This document shows, piece by piece, positions 1 to 11,639 of a stretch of 64,000 bases of DNA (its first letter is position 1; each line of letters opens with the position of its first letter). Below the pieces are notes generated by a model. That model searched no databases. It saw only the letters and a list, made by a program, of their open reading frames with translations, and was not told the origin of the DNA. Made by a program: the position numbers and the translations under genes. The DNA is from Parelaphostrongylus tenuis (taxonomy: Eukaryota > Nematoda > Chromadorea > Rhabditida > Metastrongylidae), in contig JAHQIW010006032.1 of NCBI GenBank assembly GCA_019055375.1, positions 1 through 64,000 on the forward strand, in the 5' to 3' direction.

Positions 1-289
1 TTGCCGCTTATGAAAAATCTGTCTGAATGTAAAAAAAAACATTATATTGGCAATCTCTCGATTTCCTTTCGAAGAATTGCAATGCTCGGGCTTCACATCC
101 AGTAATTTGAAAGACGTGTTGAGTTATCGTTCTCATGAGCAAATGGTTTGACTGCAGTAGATGACATGAAATTCAAAGGATTTTTTTCATAGAATACCTA
201 AGATAAAATTCGTCTTTCATCGCTGTTAAAAATTCTACGTTTACTTGTATCACCAGTATTCTCGTTGATCATCGAGTGAATCGAGCGGG

Positions 290-1137
290 CACCAACAACA
301 CTTTCATTTTTCTTTATCGCGTACAAGAGTAGCTCAGTGGGTCTTCCTTACTCTAACAAATCGCTGAGCGCCATAACTTTCTTCAAGATTTTCGTGAAAA
401 AATAGGGCCATTAGGTCGGTGGCCTCTCTGTGAAGCGCATGATATCCCGAGGAATCCAATCAGTAACGGCTCGCGCACATCGGTTGCCACTGAAGCGCAT
501 TACGTGTTCAGCCTGCCTTATTTTCGATTGCCTGATGTGCAGAATAGCATCGCTGACCTTCAATAGATGGCGTAGGTCAGGGCTTCGGTCCTTTCTCTCA
601 GTTGAGAGATGCGGGATACTACTAGCATCGATCTCTAAACTGCAGTTTTCAATAACGCCAAGTGATCTTTCATCCCAGCTACGTAGCGACCAAGTTTTCG
701 CTGCATACCTTAGGGTAGGGATACTGTTGAGTCTAAATGGTGGGAACAGAGTCGGATGTTCGTCCTTTTTCACCCAACGTCCTCGACGCTCTTAGGCCTC
801 CCCAAGCCGCTCGTTTCCTTTCAACTCTGGAGCTAGGTCATTCATCATGTTGTTTTCATGACCTAGAAAGTCGTAAGTGGAACGTTCGGATATGTTCGCT
901 TCGTTGAGCGTAAGCGAAGCATTCGAAACCTATCCGCTCATAATCAACATCGTCTGTTGGATTTGTCGAAGGCAAATCTTTACACAGGCGTTGTCAAAAT
1001 CGGTCAACATTTGTTCCGCCTGCCTTATGCTTGATGTCATGAGGACGATACCATCAGCGAGGCCAAGCAGCTTTGATTGTCGACCGTCGATTTTCACTTG
1101 GATACCGTCCCATTCCAACTCCCATATCTACTTATAA
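290..1137 (-). pseudogene. RTE-type LINE remnant, reverse transcriptase to C-terminus
   Basis: On the minus strand, 1118-930 reads a degenerate reverse transcriptase palm segment (FADGIVLMTSSIRQAEQ, with FADG where active elements have FADD). Positions 773-411 read the element's C-terminal part, ending in AVTDWIPRDIMRFTERPPT, which matches the C-terminal region of nematode RTE-like non-LTR retrotransposons. The two parts lie in different frames with stops between, so the copy is dead and 5'-truncated. It sits in the first intron of the cathepsin B copy. An equivalent remnant lies at 19290-20083, so insertion predates the block duplication. Confidence 0.75.
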
Positions 1138-2268
1138 GTTATCATAGATTAATTCGCGGATTACTATTAGCTCAATCATGAAGGAAATTATTACTAGTTA
1201 ATATTGCTAATTATTACTGATTATATGAAAGTGTATAATCTATTCAGAAACTAATCATCGCCACCGTAATCCTCTTATCATCATGGACATCCGCAATTCC
1301 AGGCAGGAATGCTCGTGGTGAGCTTAATAAATGCACATTAGATATCCGACAACTGAGCACTTATTTTTTCATTAAGTAAATAAACAGTGTATTCTAATCC
1401 ACCAACTTAGGCGAGGAATTGCAGGTATGCAGAAAAATGAAGTGATTACTCCTGAGACACAAGTTCTCACTGGCGATGCACTCGTGGATTACGTCAATAA
1501 TCAGCAACAGCTTTTCGAGGTGATACTTCATACTTGCGTAGAAAAGTTTCTAATGATGCACTTTTTCAAGGACAAGGCTGGCCTTACATTTCTGCTTTGG
1601 ATGCAATCAACGTGATTTGGAGTGAATATCACTCTCACACAACTCCTTCGAGTTTAACTCTTTTACCCGAATTTTCCAAGCACCTCCACACAGATATTAC
1701 AGCAGAACAAAATAATCCTTTCGTCTCATTTCGTTAGGTTTGAATTAGCCAAGCAAATAAAGGAGTTTAGGCCGAACCTGCAGCTGCAATTGAAGAGTTG
1801 AGGATGAAGATCATGAAATCAAAATTTATCAGTGGAAATAAGAAACCTCGAGTGGACGAGATTGGAGACGACGGCTTCCAAATTCCAGATAGGTATGTCA
1901 TACCAGAGCTTACTAGGTGTCGAAAAGGATGGAAGCAAAAGAAAATAGATAACCATTCGGGAATGGACATTCACAATTCACTGTAATCAGGCTACGTCTG
2001 AATTATTTTCGGTTAGAAAATTGATCGTACGCGAAGACTTCCAGTGATTTCGTGTACTGACGTAGACAGTAAGCGTCTGTTTATCACATATGAGACTAGA
2101 ATAGAAAATATGTATGGCGTTTTTTATAGCTTCGACGCTCGCATTCAATGGCCCCACTGCCCTTCAATTTCTTACATCCGTGACCAATCGCAGTGCGGTG
2201 AGGATATTTTGATTCATATTGAAAATTTCATTGAAGTTGAACTTGAAGAAACTGTTTGCATGTTAAAG

Positions 2269-2342
2269 GTTCCTGTTGGGCCTTTTCGTCTGCAGAAGCT
2301 ATGTCAGACCGCGTTTGTATCGCTTCCCACGGCAATAAGACG
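2269..2342 (+). CDS. Cathepsin B copy 1 exon with catalytic cysteine
   Basis: Short exon behind an AG acceptor (2267-2268) and before a GTAGGA donor. The split Gly codon joins exon 2130-2197. It reads GSCWAFSSAEAMSDRVCIAS followed by HGNKT. Cys in GSCW is the C1A nucleophile. The donor side joins 2402-2454, which reads VELSADDILSCCYDCGDG. Confidence 0.85.
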
Positions 2343-2689
2343 GTAGGACGCATTCAAGAGTTCAAACTAAAAATTTTCGTAATCAAAAATAATGATTTTA
2401 GGTTGAACTCTCAGCAGACGACATTTTAAGCTGCTGCTACGATTGCGGTGATGGGTAAGTATACAATTTTATTTGCTGTAAAGCAAAGCCTAGTTATGCA
2501 GGGCAAAGAAAAATGGCTACCTATTTTGAAAGTCCCAAAACTATTTCGCAGCTATGATTTTTTGAAAAAGTGAGTGTATCAGTGGCAACAATCGTGTAGT
2601 AGAGGACATTTCTTCACATTCGCGCTTTAGGTTTTCTGAGTCACTTTCTTAGTAAAGTAGAGTTGTTTCCCCAATCAGTGTCGAAGAGA

Positions 2690-3065
2690 AAATGTGATAA
2701 CATGTTTTGAGGCCTTTATGAAGTCTGTTGTGGCACCTATACAGCGCTAGACAGCTTTGGCCTTCCAGGCACTCCAGGTATACGGTGGCCTTCAGTTAAG
2801 CCGATTCCTTACAGGAGATAGACCCCTATACTCCTACTGATAAAGATATTGACTTCGAATTATTCAATCACCGTATGTCAAGTGAAAAATCTCCGACACT
2901 GCGATGACCACGGTCGATTTTATGGCTGAGGTAGAAACCAGAACTTCACATTCAATCCTTTATAGAGACATCCACATATGCATCAATAATATGGTAATTT
3001 GATAATCTGTATGAGTGCCATACAGATCCCATAATTAGCTCAAAACATGCTATCATATTAAAGAC
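2690..3065. repeat. Foldback repeat family 2, copy in intron of cathepsin B copy 1
   Basis: The left end (ATGTTTTGAGGCCTTTATGA) and right end (CATAATTAGCTCAAAACATG) are near inverse complements, with less conserved DNA between. The same arrangement occurs at 21605-21985, 54238-54600 and 38428-38872, so this is a dispersed inverted-repeat family. No coding frame is seen inside. Confidence 0.6.
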
Positions 3066-3584
3066 TATTATTGTTTCTAAACGAGGTCTATACAAACAGT
3101 CGAAAATGAAGGTTAAAGGGAAAAGTCGCTGATTGTCAAGTTACTTTTTGTTAGCTACTCATACGAGCCACGAAGATGTCAATAGCTTTCAAATTATAAG
3201 GGTGAAGAGTAGTTCGGCTTCCAAGCACATCAATTGATCTTTTTGTTGAATTCATACACATAAAGATCGTTTCCTAAGAGGGGAAAATGATTTGAAGGAC
3301 ACGGGCTGGTGGAATTGGAGGATAACGTCGTTCACTCAAAAATCTTGTAGCCGTCAGCTTACGAAGCATTTCAAATCATGTCTGTGTTATTCGAACATAC
3401 CTATCTTCAATCATCCTCCACCACCTTTCCTTTGGACAACGGAGCTTTGAACATTCAAACTTGTTACCAACTCAGCAGCTCTTGCAGAAGGAGGGGAGGA
3501 AGGCCTAGCTATTTTCTGTCAAAAGCAAAACGAAATAATCGATCTAAGAAAAAACAGTCCTCAACTGATCCATAGTATCGTCTG

Positions 3585-3857
3585 TTTTTTTTTTGGAACT
3601 TCGCGCTAAACTTTCAATCTGATTTCTAAGAATGTTAGAAGGTTTACCTGAGGTTGGTACGCTAGGGTCATACACACGTCCTTCGGCTGTCTAGGTGGTG
3701 ATGGCCCAGTGTCATTGTACATTGTGCCGTTACCACATGCACCTCCCTTCTTGCTAGAATGCAGGGCTGAATGTGGGACGTGGGCCAGTGACGCGGAGGG
3801 CGAGACCTCCGAAACTTCGGATAAGGCTTCAAACAGTCTCAAAAAAAGTGTGCTCAA
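3585..3857 (-). mobile_element. Retroposed insert with oligo(A) tail, present only in copy 1
   Basis: Copy 2 (about 22495-22530) passes straight through this point, while copy 1 has about 270 extra bases. The insert starts with ten T (3585-3594), which is an oligo(A) tail on the minus strand, as left by LINE-driven retroposition. An 83-codon minus-strand frame (3857-3606), rich in Ser/Pro, ends close to that tail. I do not recognise the product. It may be a SINE or a fragment of a processed transcript. Confidence 0.5.
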
Positions 3858-4126
3858 TGTTTATTTTCACGCAGTGGAGAATATGAACAAGATGCTTTGA
3901 AAATGTGTGCCAACATATAACTTTGATTTTCAAGACAAAGCACATTTCCAGTCTTTTATTCATTAATCGAGATTTCTAAAATAACAACATTGGTGAGCCG
4001 TTGTGCTGCTGTAGCATCACGAAGAAACTTTCATTGACATGCACTCTTGCTTCTTTCTAAAACGTATTCTCGAGCTGAGAATTAGCTATGAGAATGCCCC
4101 TGACGTGCTGCTATCTTCTTTAAACA

Positions 4127-4535
4127 TTGTGTATCCTTGAAATCTTGTCTTATGAGAGGTTATCAATAGGAACAAATAAACTGAATGTGCTTGCAACAAT
4201 GCAGAAGACAAACTATTTGTACAGTTCGGCATTGGTAATCACTTTAACTGTAAATGTTGTAGTAGTAACATTTCGATGGCCGACGTTTTGGCGACACCGT
4301 CTTTTCCAGCACTTTTATTTAGCACTTAATTTGATCCGTCATCACAGTGTTTTTTTTCGTTGTACGGATCCCAGTACTTCTAGCATTCATTCGTTTTTCC
4401 TCTTCTCCTTGAACGACATAGAATACAGCTTCAGCGCTTCTACTTGCAATCTCGAGGATAGCTTTGCTGTGGCGTTCCAAAGAGCGTTATTGTCGGCTGC
4501 CGAAGAGTATTCTTCAGAACCTAGACAAATGTTGT
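4127..4535. repeat. Dispersed repeat family 3
   Basis: About 400 bp recurring at 22760-23160 and, inverted, at 53050-53480. It contains a perfect hairpin-forming stretch around GGCCGACGTTTTGGCG and a shared tail ending near CTTCAGAACCTAGACAAA. Part of its body (cttcttg...ctcgaggataagc) is shared with the tRNA-headed repeats at 9640-9905, 28020-28300 and 41350-41640. No open frame is conserved between copies. Confidence 0.6.
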
Positions 4536-7467
4536 ATTAGATTTAAGTGCAAAATATTGTTCTGTATTTCGCTATTGACTATGGCTACTTTTTGTGCCAC
4601 GTTAAGCGGAGCTCCCCTCTTTCTTCTTGTGCACATAGTTCTAGCAGTTCGGCAATAGGTGATTCGTTCAGTGGAAGGGATGGGAGAAGAGTGAACCAGC
4701 ATAATTCTGCTATTTGGTTTTTTTTCCTTCTTAGTTTCAGATACCATATCTACTCAAGCGAGTATTTCAAATGAAGACTGGCTTCCATTTGATAGTTCAA
4801 ATGAAGCTCTTAGAAAGTGGTTGTAGTTCACAATGCTACCAAGAAATTAAGTGGCAAAATATGTTAGTCCACTACCTCTCTTTTATGTATCGCACTTGAA
4901 TAAATAGTACTCTCAAAAGCTTGCACTCGACGGCTAATAATGTGTGCATAGGAGGAAAGGAGAGAGGAGCGAAAAATAGCCATGTTAAATAGTGACGAAT
5001 TTTAGCCACTCGAGCTAGCTCAAAAGATAGTAGTATGCACTGGAATAGTATTCCGCAAGTATATAAGAGTACACTTTGACAGTCCTCAATAGCAAACGTT
5101 GTGAGTGACGCTACTAAGAAGTGCCTAGAAAGATGTGGATCTGGATCTAGAAGATCTCTGAATTTCTGTGGCAGCTATTGAGCACTCACCTCACACTCTG
5201 CTCCATCAAATAAACTGCAATCCCCTCTACAATCGAGTGTACAACTAGGAAAGTTGTATATCCTGCTCTACGCACTATATATTCGATATCATCTAGAAAT
5301 CTTAGAATGAATACGGCAAGACGGGTAAATCACTTTGGGCCTACATAAAAAAGAGTATAAGTGAGAAATTCAAAACTTGTGATTTGACTGTACTGTGTGC
5401 ACTTAAAGCGCAGAAGCATAGGTCTCCTTATAGTGACTGTTATATCTGGCGCAGAAGTCAAAACCATCAGCGGGTGAAACTCCCGAAACGTTTAAGATTA
5501 CTGTAAGAAGCATGAAAATGATTTGAGGGAATGAGTGCGCTTCATGGAGGACAAGGCATCGTTTCCCGACCTTACCTGACCTCCAGGTGATATATGAAAG
5601 CATTGATAATTCACCGAATCATCGGCGTAACGTAATACAACATAGGTCCATGCTTGACGAAGGCGAAGTCGCCGAAGTGCCAACTATTGGACAGTTAATG
5701 CAACTACTGATAGTGCTACTACAATTAACTTCTAGTCAGCTATCCAAGATAACCTTTAATAAGTGTATTTGATGAAACTTCAGTCTCCTCTAGGGCGAAA
5801 TATGCTAAGAAAACGTTACGAAATTCTGAAATGTTAGGAAATGTGAGGAGCTACATTTTGAGAATAGTTCATCAAACTTTTCTAGCTCTGTGTTGATGAT
5901 AATTAAGGCAGTTTAGATGTGATGGCGGGTACCCGATCTCTGCTTGGCAGTACTTTGTTGAGACCGGTGTCGTTACCGGTGGACTTTACGGCACAAAGGT
6001 TTTTCTGCCATTTTACGCTACAGCATTTGTTAAAGCAAACTGCACAATTCGTACGTCGTTGTAGGATGCATGCAGACCATATGAAATCCCCCTTGTGGGC
6101 ATCATCGGAATGAGACCTTCTATGGCAATTGTACTCAAGAAATCGACACACCTGATTGCGTGACCACATGTCAGGCTGGATATCCGATTTCTTACAACGA
6201 CGACAAAACTTTGGTAAGTTAACTTTTCTTGACGAGTGGACTTAGTAGTTCATGAAAGTACCATGCGAGCATTACTTTAGTACATCACTTTTCTCATTCA
6301 GGAAAGGATTCGTACACCATTGAAAACTCAGTGACAGCCATTCAAAAGGAAATTATGACCTATGGACCAGTGACAGCTGCTTTCATTGTTTATGAAGATT
6401 TTCTTCACTACCATCGCGGAATATATAAGGTAATGTAGGTCAAAGTTTCTTAGTTGTTAGTTTATCAGCATAAACATCACCTTAGTATACCTTTGAGTAA
6501 GCGCTCGGACATTGTTTAGCCTATCGAAAACCAAATACCTTAGCTCCAGTTTTTGACTTTGTCTTGCCCAGTATAGAAAAACTAAACAGTTGATTTGTTC
6601 TCACTTGTAACTACCGCGAATATTGAAAGGGAAATAGAATGTAGTTAGTCAGTATACGTGTAAACTAAGCGACGTTTGTTATCGTTTCATGAAGGCGCTA
6701 GTTGCAAGACAGACAAGTGATCTTAGCGAATCAACACCTCAACAACAATGAACAAATTTTTGAACGGCCAATTCATTGGTAGAACGCAGCCGCTTTTAGC
6801 GGTGCAAAATAATTAATTTGATGCAATGATTGCGTGACTGGTAGAAAGCAAGCATTCAAGTGTTTTGGTATTCGTGACAAACAGTAGTTAGAAAGGCGCA
6901 AAGTAGTATGCGCACGTTCTCATTGCAGTAACACCTGCTTCGAATATATGGAAGGTCGGCTTAAGCCACACTTCGTAATTAAGACAAGAAGAAAAGTTTT
7001 AATAACCTTTCTAATGAATTAATGTAAAGTTTTGAAGCTTAGTGTCCACATCACAAGGCGTCCTTGTTCAAAAACTTCTATCTCGTAGTTGTTTTTAACA
7101 ATTCAGCAAACAAATATATAATCATAGATAGACAGTATTTTCCAAGAATTGAATAGGGTCGAAGATTGCCTATAATGCTTTTAACCTAAGAAAATGAAGG
7201 GTTAGACACAATGGTGTCTGTCGCCGCCGTAAATGTAGGCCATCCAAATGTTTCACGTGATGATGAGCGGTTCATGTTAGCTCGGAGAGTTGGTTCCTAG
7301 GTCACAGTAATCTGACGCAAGCGATACATCTTCTTTGCAGACGTAGAGAAACTGTGTACGAAGGAATGTTGTAATGGAAAACGAAAATTCCCTTTCACGA
7401 TAGAATCATCAAGCAGAAAGTGTTTTCGATCCATGTATACAGGAATGTTTCTGAAAAAAATATTTAG

Positions 7468-7590
<123 letters not shown>

Positions 7591-8203
7591 TAACACAATT
7601 ACCGTCAGTACTGTGAAATCTTGTAAGGCAGTCTGAATGAAGTAGCCCGTACCAGCTGCCGCCATCTTGTACTGCAAAAGGATTCTGGTGATAGCTACTA
7701 CAGAAAACGATCGATATAAAGACAGTAGTGAACTCTTATTGTAATGAACTCGCAGATCGTCATAGTCTTTACTTGTCAAGTGAGAGGCACTTTTGCTACG
7801 CTTCCCGCTTGAGCATACTATTTGATAAGAATGCCTTTGTAGCAAATTGCTTGAGAGAATATGAGGCTTTTCAGGTTATTTCCGCATACTTCGTGGATCG
7901 AATGAGTGCGGAATAGAAGAAAATGATAGTCGCTGGACGAATCTAAGATTGCTTAGATTAGTAGATGATTTGAAATAAACCATTTTCACCGCTATGATTT
8001 GGTTCATGCTGACAGTATTGAATTACTGCTGAACGACTTATTTTGCACAACAAGAAAGCCATTTTTGGGATACACTGCGTGAGACACTACACTGTGACTA
8101 TAACGATACACCAGAGGGGAGATTCTTGTCATAACGGAAGAATAACAGTTATTTCATGTTCAACTAAAGCCTTGCTCCACCATATTCAATCTTCTATTTG
8201 TCC

Positions 8204-8209
8204 AATAAA
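8204..8209 (+). promoter_or_regulatory. Possible polyadenylation signal of cathepsin B copy 1
   Basis: AATAAA about 260 bp after the copy 1 stop codon. The matching place in copy 2 (about 26620) reads GATCAA instead, so the signal is not shared. The motif is short and could be chance. Confidence 0.25.
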
Positions 8210-9439
8210 TTTTGCCCAGATATGAAACAAAGCACAGCGGCGTAATAAACCTTTCTATTTTCCCTTTTCCATCAGGAAAATGCCAAGCTTACACACTGAG
8301 CAGTAAGCCGAAATAAATAGAGTTTTGCCGCTTAATAATATGCATGTTTATGAAATAGCTTTCCAGCGACTCAAAGTCTTTTCGTGGAAAAAATGAAAGT
8401 AGACACAAAAGTGTTGCCGTGATTTTAGCACCGCTCTCTGCATCGTTTCTCGTCGCTATATGAAAAATTATAAGTTTGATTTACCATGTCGCCACTTCGA
8501 AATACCAGCATACAGCTACAGAAATGCCGGCGCACCAACAAAACTTGGAGGCTAAGGTGGTTGCAAATCCGTGACTACCCTTTTCGTGTTCTCACTTGTC
8601 GATGCTGCACCATTGAGTCGTCGTTCTGCTTCTTCTTCAGTATCTCAGTCCTGTAGCTATTTTCCACATCATACCTTGCCATGGAGAATGAAGTGGTATT
8701 ATATAGAAGGTGAAAATTGTAATTAATATAAAATTAAATTTCGCTGGTGATGCGAAGACATTCCGAAACATCATCTTTGCCCTCACTAACACAAATCATT
8801 CCCACACAAATACATCCTTTGCGAACGTGTATGTCACAGTACAGTTGGCTTAGTTGAAGCCCTATGAATATCGCGGATAATAAGCAGAATGTCAGATTCA
8901 GATAGTGAACAGATGCTCATATTAAAATCGATTATGTTGCAAATTTGTTGATTGACTGGCGATCGTTCAACCTGTTGACAGCGACACGAGTCTTTTTTAG
9001 CTCACCTCTGTCTTTCTCTCTTTAGCTTTAGCTCTCTCTGTCTTTTGTCTGTCTCGGAGTAAATATGTAATGGCGCGCTTCCGTGCAGATCTGGTACTTA
9101 TCAGATAGACTTATTCCATTAATGCTTCCTTATATCGGATATGTGATATTTACTACAAAACTTACGGTTAACAGCTCCACAATACCCTTGAAAAATCTAT
9201 ATCTACTGAGAGGACACAACTAATAACAAGTTCTCATAACACTATTCGCAAACACTTTTGTAAAGGATTTGTTAAGTACATCATTTTTGTATTGTTCCTT
9301 GAGATGCATTATTGTTGTCTCTATTGCGGATTGTCTTACTAAAGTCTACTCGGTCATACTCTATTTGATTCTTATGATGAATCAATCATTTGCTTACGAT
9401 CACTTCCGAAATTTGTCACAATCTACCATAGAAATATGC

Positions 9440-9545
9440 GCGTGTGAAACATATTTTAAACTTTACTGCGTTGTAGAAGGGTCTTTCAAAAACTGACCAT
9501 ATGGGGGCTCTAGTCAAAGATTTAAACTTTCGAATGATTATTAAC
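9440..9545 (-). repeat. Repeat family 4 end with tRNA B-box-like motif
   Basis: It ends with the inverse of GTAATCATTCGAAAGTTTAA, which resembles a degenerate pol III B box. Similar ends are at 10855-10925, 27840-27935, 32515-32590, 42150-42215 and 60940-60990. This marks the head of a tRNA-derived SINE lying on the minus strand. Confidence 0.4.
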
Positions 9546-9639
9546 ACTCCCATAAAAATTACTTGTCCACCGAAAGGAATCGTTTCTTCATCTTGTCCCT
9601 TTATGACCGAAGAGAACCGAAATCAATGTTATATACATG

Positions 9640-9905
9640 CTTTATCTGATCCGTCATGAAGTGTTTTTCACTGTGCGAGTTCCGTTATTTCTAGCATTCA
9701 GTTCGTTTTTCGTCTTCTTCTTGAATGGCGAAGAATAGTGGCTGAGCGAGTGTCTTTGCAATCTCGAGGATAAGCCTGATGTGGCGCTTCATAGGGCGCT
9801 GTTGCTGGAAGCCGGAGAGAGTTGGAGGGTGGGATTCGGATCCACGTTCACCGCTACGAACATCACAACTACTCGGAGACAGCGCCCCAGTGTTATATAA
9901 CAGTT
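9640..9905 (-). repeat. tRNA-headed SINE-like repeat
   Basis: The minus strand begins with a tRNA-like head (CGAGTAGTTGTGATG, then GGATCCGAATCCCACC as a B box-like segment) followed by a body that recurs without the head at 4340-4530. Paralogues are at 28020-28300 and 41350-41640. At 28250 the B box is clearer (GGATTCGAGCACC). No protein is encoded. Confidence 0.5.
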
Positions 9906-10029
9906 GAAAATATGTTACTCTGCGCACCGACATTTTTTTACGTTGTAACATAAGGAAGTTTTTGATAGATAGACATTCCTTCACTGCACAAAACAATTCT
10001 AAAATCCCTTTTGTAAAATCCGTAATCTG

Positions 10030-10345
10030 TTTAGGAATATGTTCCCTCGGAGGTTTTACCTGACCGATGTCGCTGCTGTTCTTGAGTTCTGCACGGGATC
10101 AGACCATCGCCTCCTCCGCGCAACGTTCGGTTTTTCGCGGAAAGGAGACTAAGCTGCTGAATTCAAACAACGAAGTCCCAGAACTATCATAAACTGGGAT
10201 GTATTCAAATCATCAATCGGCTCTTGGGAAAGATACCGTTTGTCGACAACACTGACGAAGAATACGTCGACTCGTTGAGTATCTTCGCGTTGGCGCTTAT
10301 GAAAGCGGAGAGTCCTGATGCCACGTAGAGCCGCTTGTCTCCGCA
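10030..10345 (+). pseudogene. RTE LINE fragment, end of endonuclease region
   Basis: It reads FCTGSDHRLLRATFGFSRK, the conserved SDHRLL end of an apurinic-like endonuclease domain, then PRTIINWD, both typical of nematode RTE elements. It parallels 28430-28730, where the LINE continues for 2 kb. Here homology stops at about 10345 and another block begins, so this is the right breakpoint of the U1 duplication. Confidence 0.75.
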
Positions 10346-10359
10346 TCTGAAAAGTCTTT

Positions 10360-10925
10360 TATAGCGTTTAAGCGAAAGGGAAACAGTTGTGCTACATACT
10401 TGCATATTTCTCGCGGGATAGAGCTCTTTCTCTAGTTCAGCAGCAATCATTTGATAGCGTAAGATATGGCGATTCCAACGTCGTGCCTGTTTTCTGAAAA
10501 GATCATTTTCTCTGCAGTGCGGTATAAAAAGCAAATTCGATTCACCTACGAGGACACGCGTATTTAGCAAAGTTGTGGGTTTAGGGGGGGGGGGGGGGGG
10601 CACAGAAAGGGATACGTGGTCCCGACACGGCCATCAATGATGGCGCTTCAGCTGGTAGTTTGTGGAGTATAATTTTTGTTATTCAATTACAAATTGATTT
10701 TTCGATTTGAGAGCGACCTCAGATTGAACGTATAATTCTGATACTACAAGATTTACTCTACACATTCATATTCCCTTCGTGCTTCCAACGAAATAAAAGT
10801 AACATTGCGCGCCCGATGTGAAACATAATTTTTTCTCGAATTTTGCAACGTTGCAGAAAGGTTTTTTCAGAATACAGCTTTGCAGCAGAGTAGCCAGAGA
10901 TTTGTGCCTTCGAATGATTACGAAC
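10360..10925 (-). repeat. Repeat family 4, long copy
   Basis: About 560 bp shared with 41650-42215 and more weakly with 32020-32590. It ends on the right with the B-box-like GATTTGTGCCTTCGAATGAT. It contains a 17-base G run at 10584-10600, which in the 41.9 kb copy is interrupted (GGGGGGAGGGGGGG). It is non-coding. Confidence 0.5.
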
Positions 10926-10928
10926 TCT
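10916..10928 (+). repeat. Left target-site duplication of element A
   Basis: GATTACGAACTCT, repeated exactly at 11609-11621 on the other side of the element. The empty site at 42207-42219 reads GATTACAGACTCT once. Confidence 0.85.
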
Positions 10929-10969
10929 TTTCATTATTATTTGAGCCAACATGTCATGTGGTCTGGTAA

Positions 10970-11032
10970 AGGCTCTTGTACAACCCGAGACACGTGTTTC
11001 GTCCTTACAGACTCATCAGCCGGGCAGAACCC
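10970..11032 (-). ncRNA. Hammerhead ribozyme motif, element A left arm
   Basis: Minus strand, in order: stem I strand with CCCGG, CTGATGA core (complement of 11013-11019), stem II GTC/GAC closing TGTAAG, GAAAC (complement of 10996-11000), ACGTG, then TC. Cleavage is expected after the C at 10989. Stem I pairs GCCCGG with TCGGGT, then an internal loop, then a distal helix. This is the type I hammerhead layout. All core bases match the consensus. Confidence 0.8.
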
Positions 11033-11451
11033 GACGTCTGTCGATCTTTTCATAGTCAGTTCTCTCAGGAGCGTCACACTCCTTATATATAGTTATCGAC
11101 GACCTACGCTTTACACTCTTTGTCAGGTGAAACATTAACCTAACACAGAGTGTTTTCTGCACTCGATTGCTAGTTGGCTGGTATTTTATCATATTATACC
11201 TTTCCTTCGAGTGCTTTATTAAGACCACGCTCAAATTTCAATAGATCCTTTCATTATTATTATAAAGCACTCGAAGGAAAGGTATAATATGATAAAAATA
11301 CCAGCCAGCTAGCGATCAGAGTGCGAAAAACACTCTGTGTTAGGTGAATGTTTCACCTGACAAAAAGTTTTTGTAAAGCGTAGGTCGTCGATAACTATAT
11401 AAAGGAGTGTGACGCTCCTGGAGAGAACTGACTATGAAAGATCGACAGACG

Positions 11452-11520
11452 ACGGGTTCTGCTCGGCTGATGAGTCTGTAAGGACGAAACACGTGTCTCG
11501 GGTTGTACAAGAGCCTTTAC
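11452..11520 (+). ncRNA. Hammerhead ribozyme motif, element A right arm
   Basis: CTGATGA at 11467-11473, stem II 11474-11485 (GTC...GAC), GAAAC at 11486-11490, ACGTGTC at 11491-11497 with predicted cleavage after 11497. Stem I pairs 11461-11466 with 11498-11503 (two wobbles). The distal stem I helix is formed by GGGTTCT upstream and AGAGCC downstream. The core is complete. Confidence 0.8.
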
Positions 11521-11608
11521 CAGACCACATGACATGTTGGCTCAAATAATAATGAAAGGATCTATTGAAAATTTGAGCGTGGGTCTTGATAAAGCCACTC
11601 GAAGGAAA

Positions 11609-11621
11609 GATTACGAACTCT
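11609..11621 (+). repeat. Right target-site duplication of element A
   Basis: Exact repeat of 10916-10928. Beyond it the sequence continues as in the empty paralogue (CTTGTGA...GCTCTTGTCCAG). Confidence 0.85.
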
Positions 11622-11639
11622 CTTGTGAAAAAAGCTCTT

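Larger units (their letters stand above)
10929..11608. mobile_element. Palindromic hammerhead element A (intact, flanked by 13-bp TSD)
   Basis: Two inverted arms of about 310-350 bp meet near 11250. Each arm runs outward from GGTATAATATGATAAAAATA, through a hammerhead motif, to GGCTCAAATAATAATGAAAG or the next boundary, CACTCGAAGGAAAG. GATTACGAACTCT stands on both sides (10916-10928 and 11609-11621) as a perfect 13-bp target duplication. The paralogous block at 42207-42219 has one copy of this target and no element. It encodes no protein. Confidence 0.85.

Noticed and set aside
10584..10600. G17 run as a regulatory quadruplex
   Set aside because: It sits in a repeat, is broken by A in the paralogue, and homopolymers of this kind are prone to length errors.
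10205..10603. 132-codon minus-strand frame starting with a Pro run
   Set aside because: It crosses the LINE breakpoint and the G17 run, and is antisense to the LINE.
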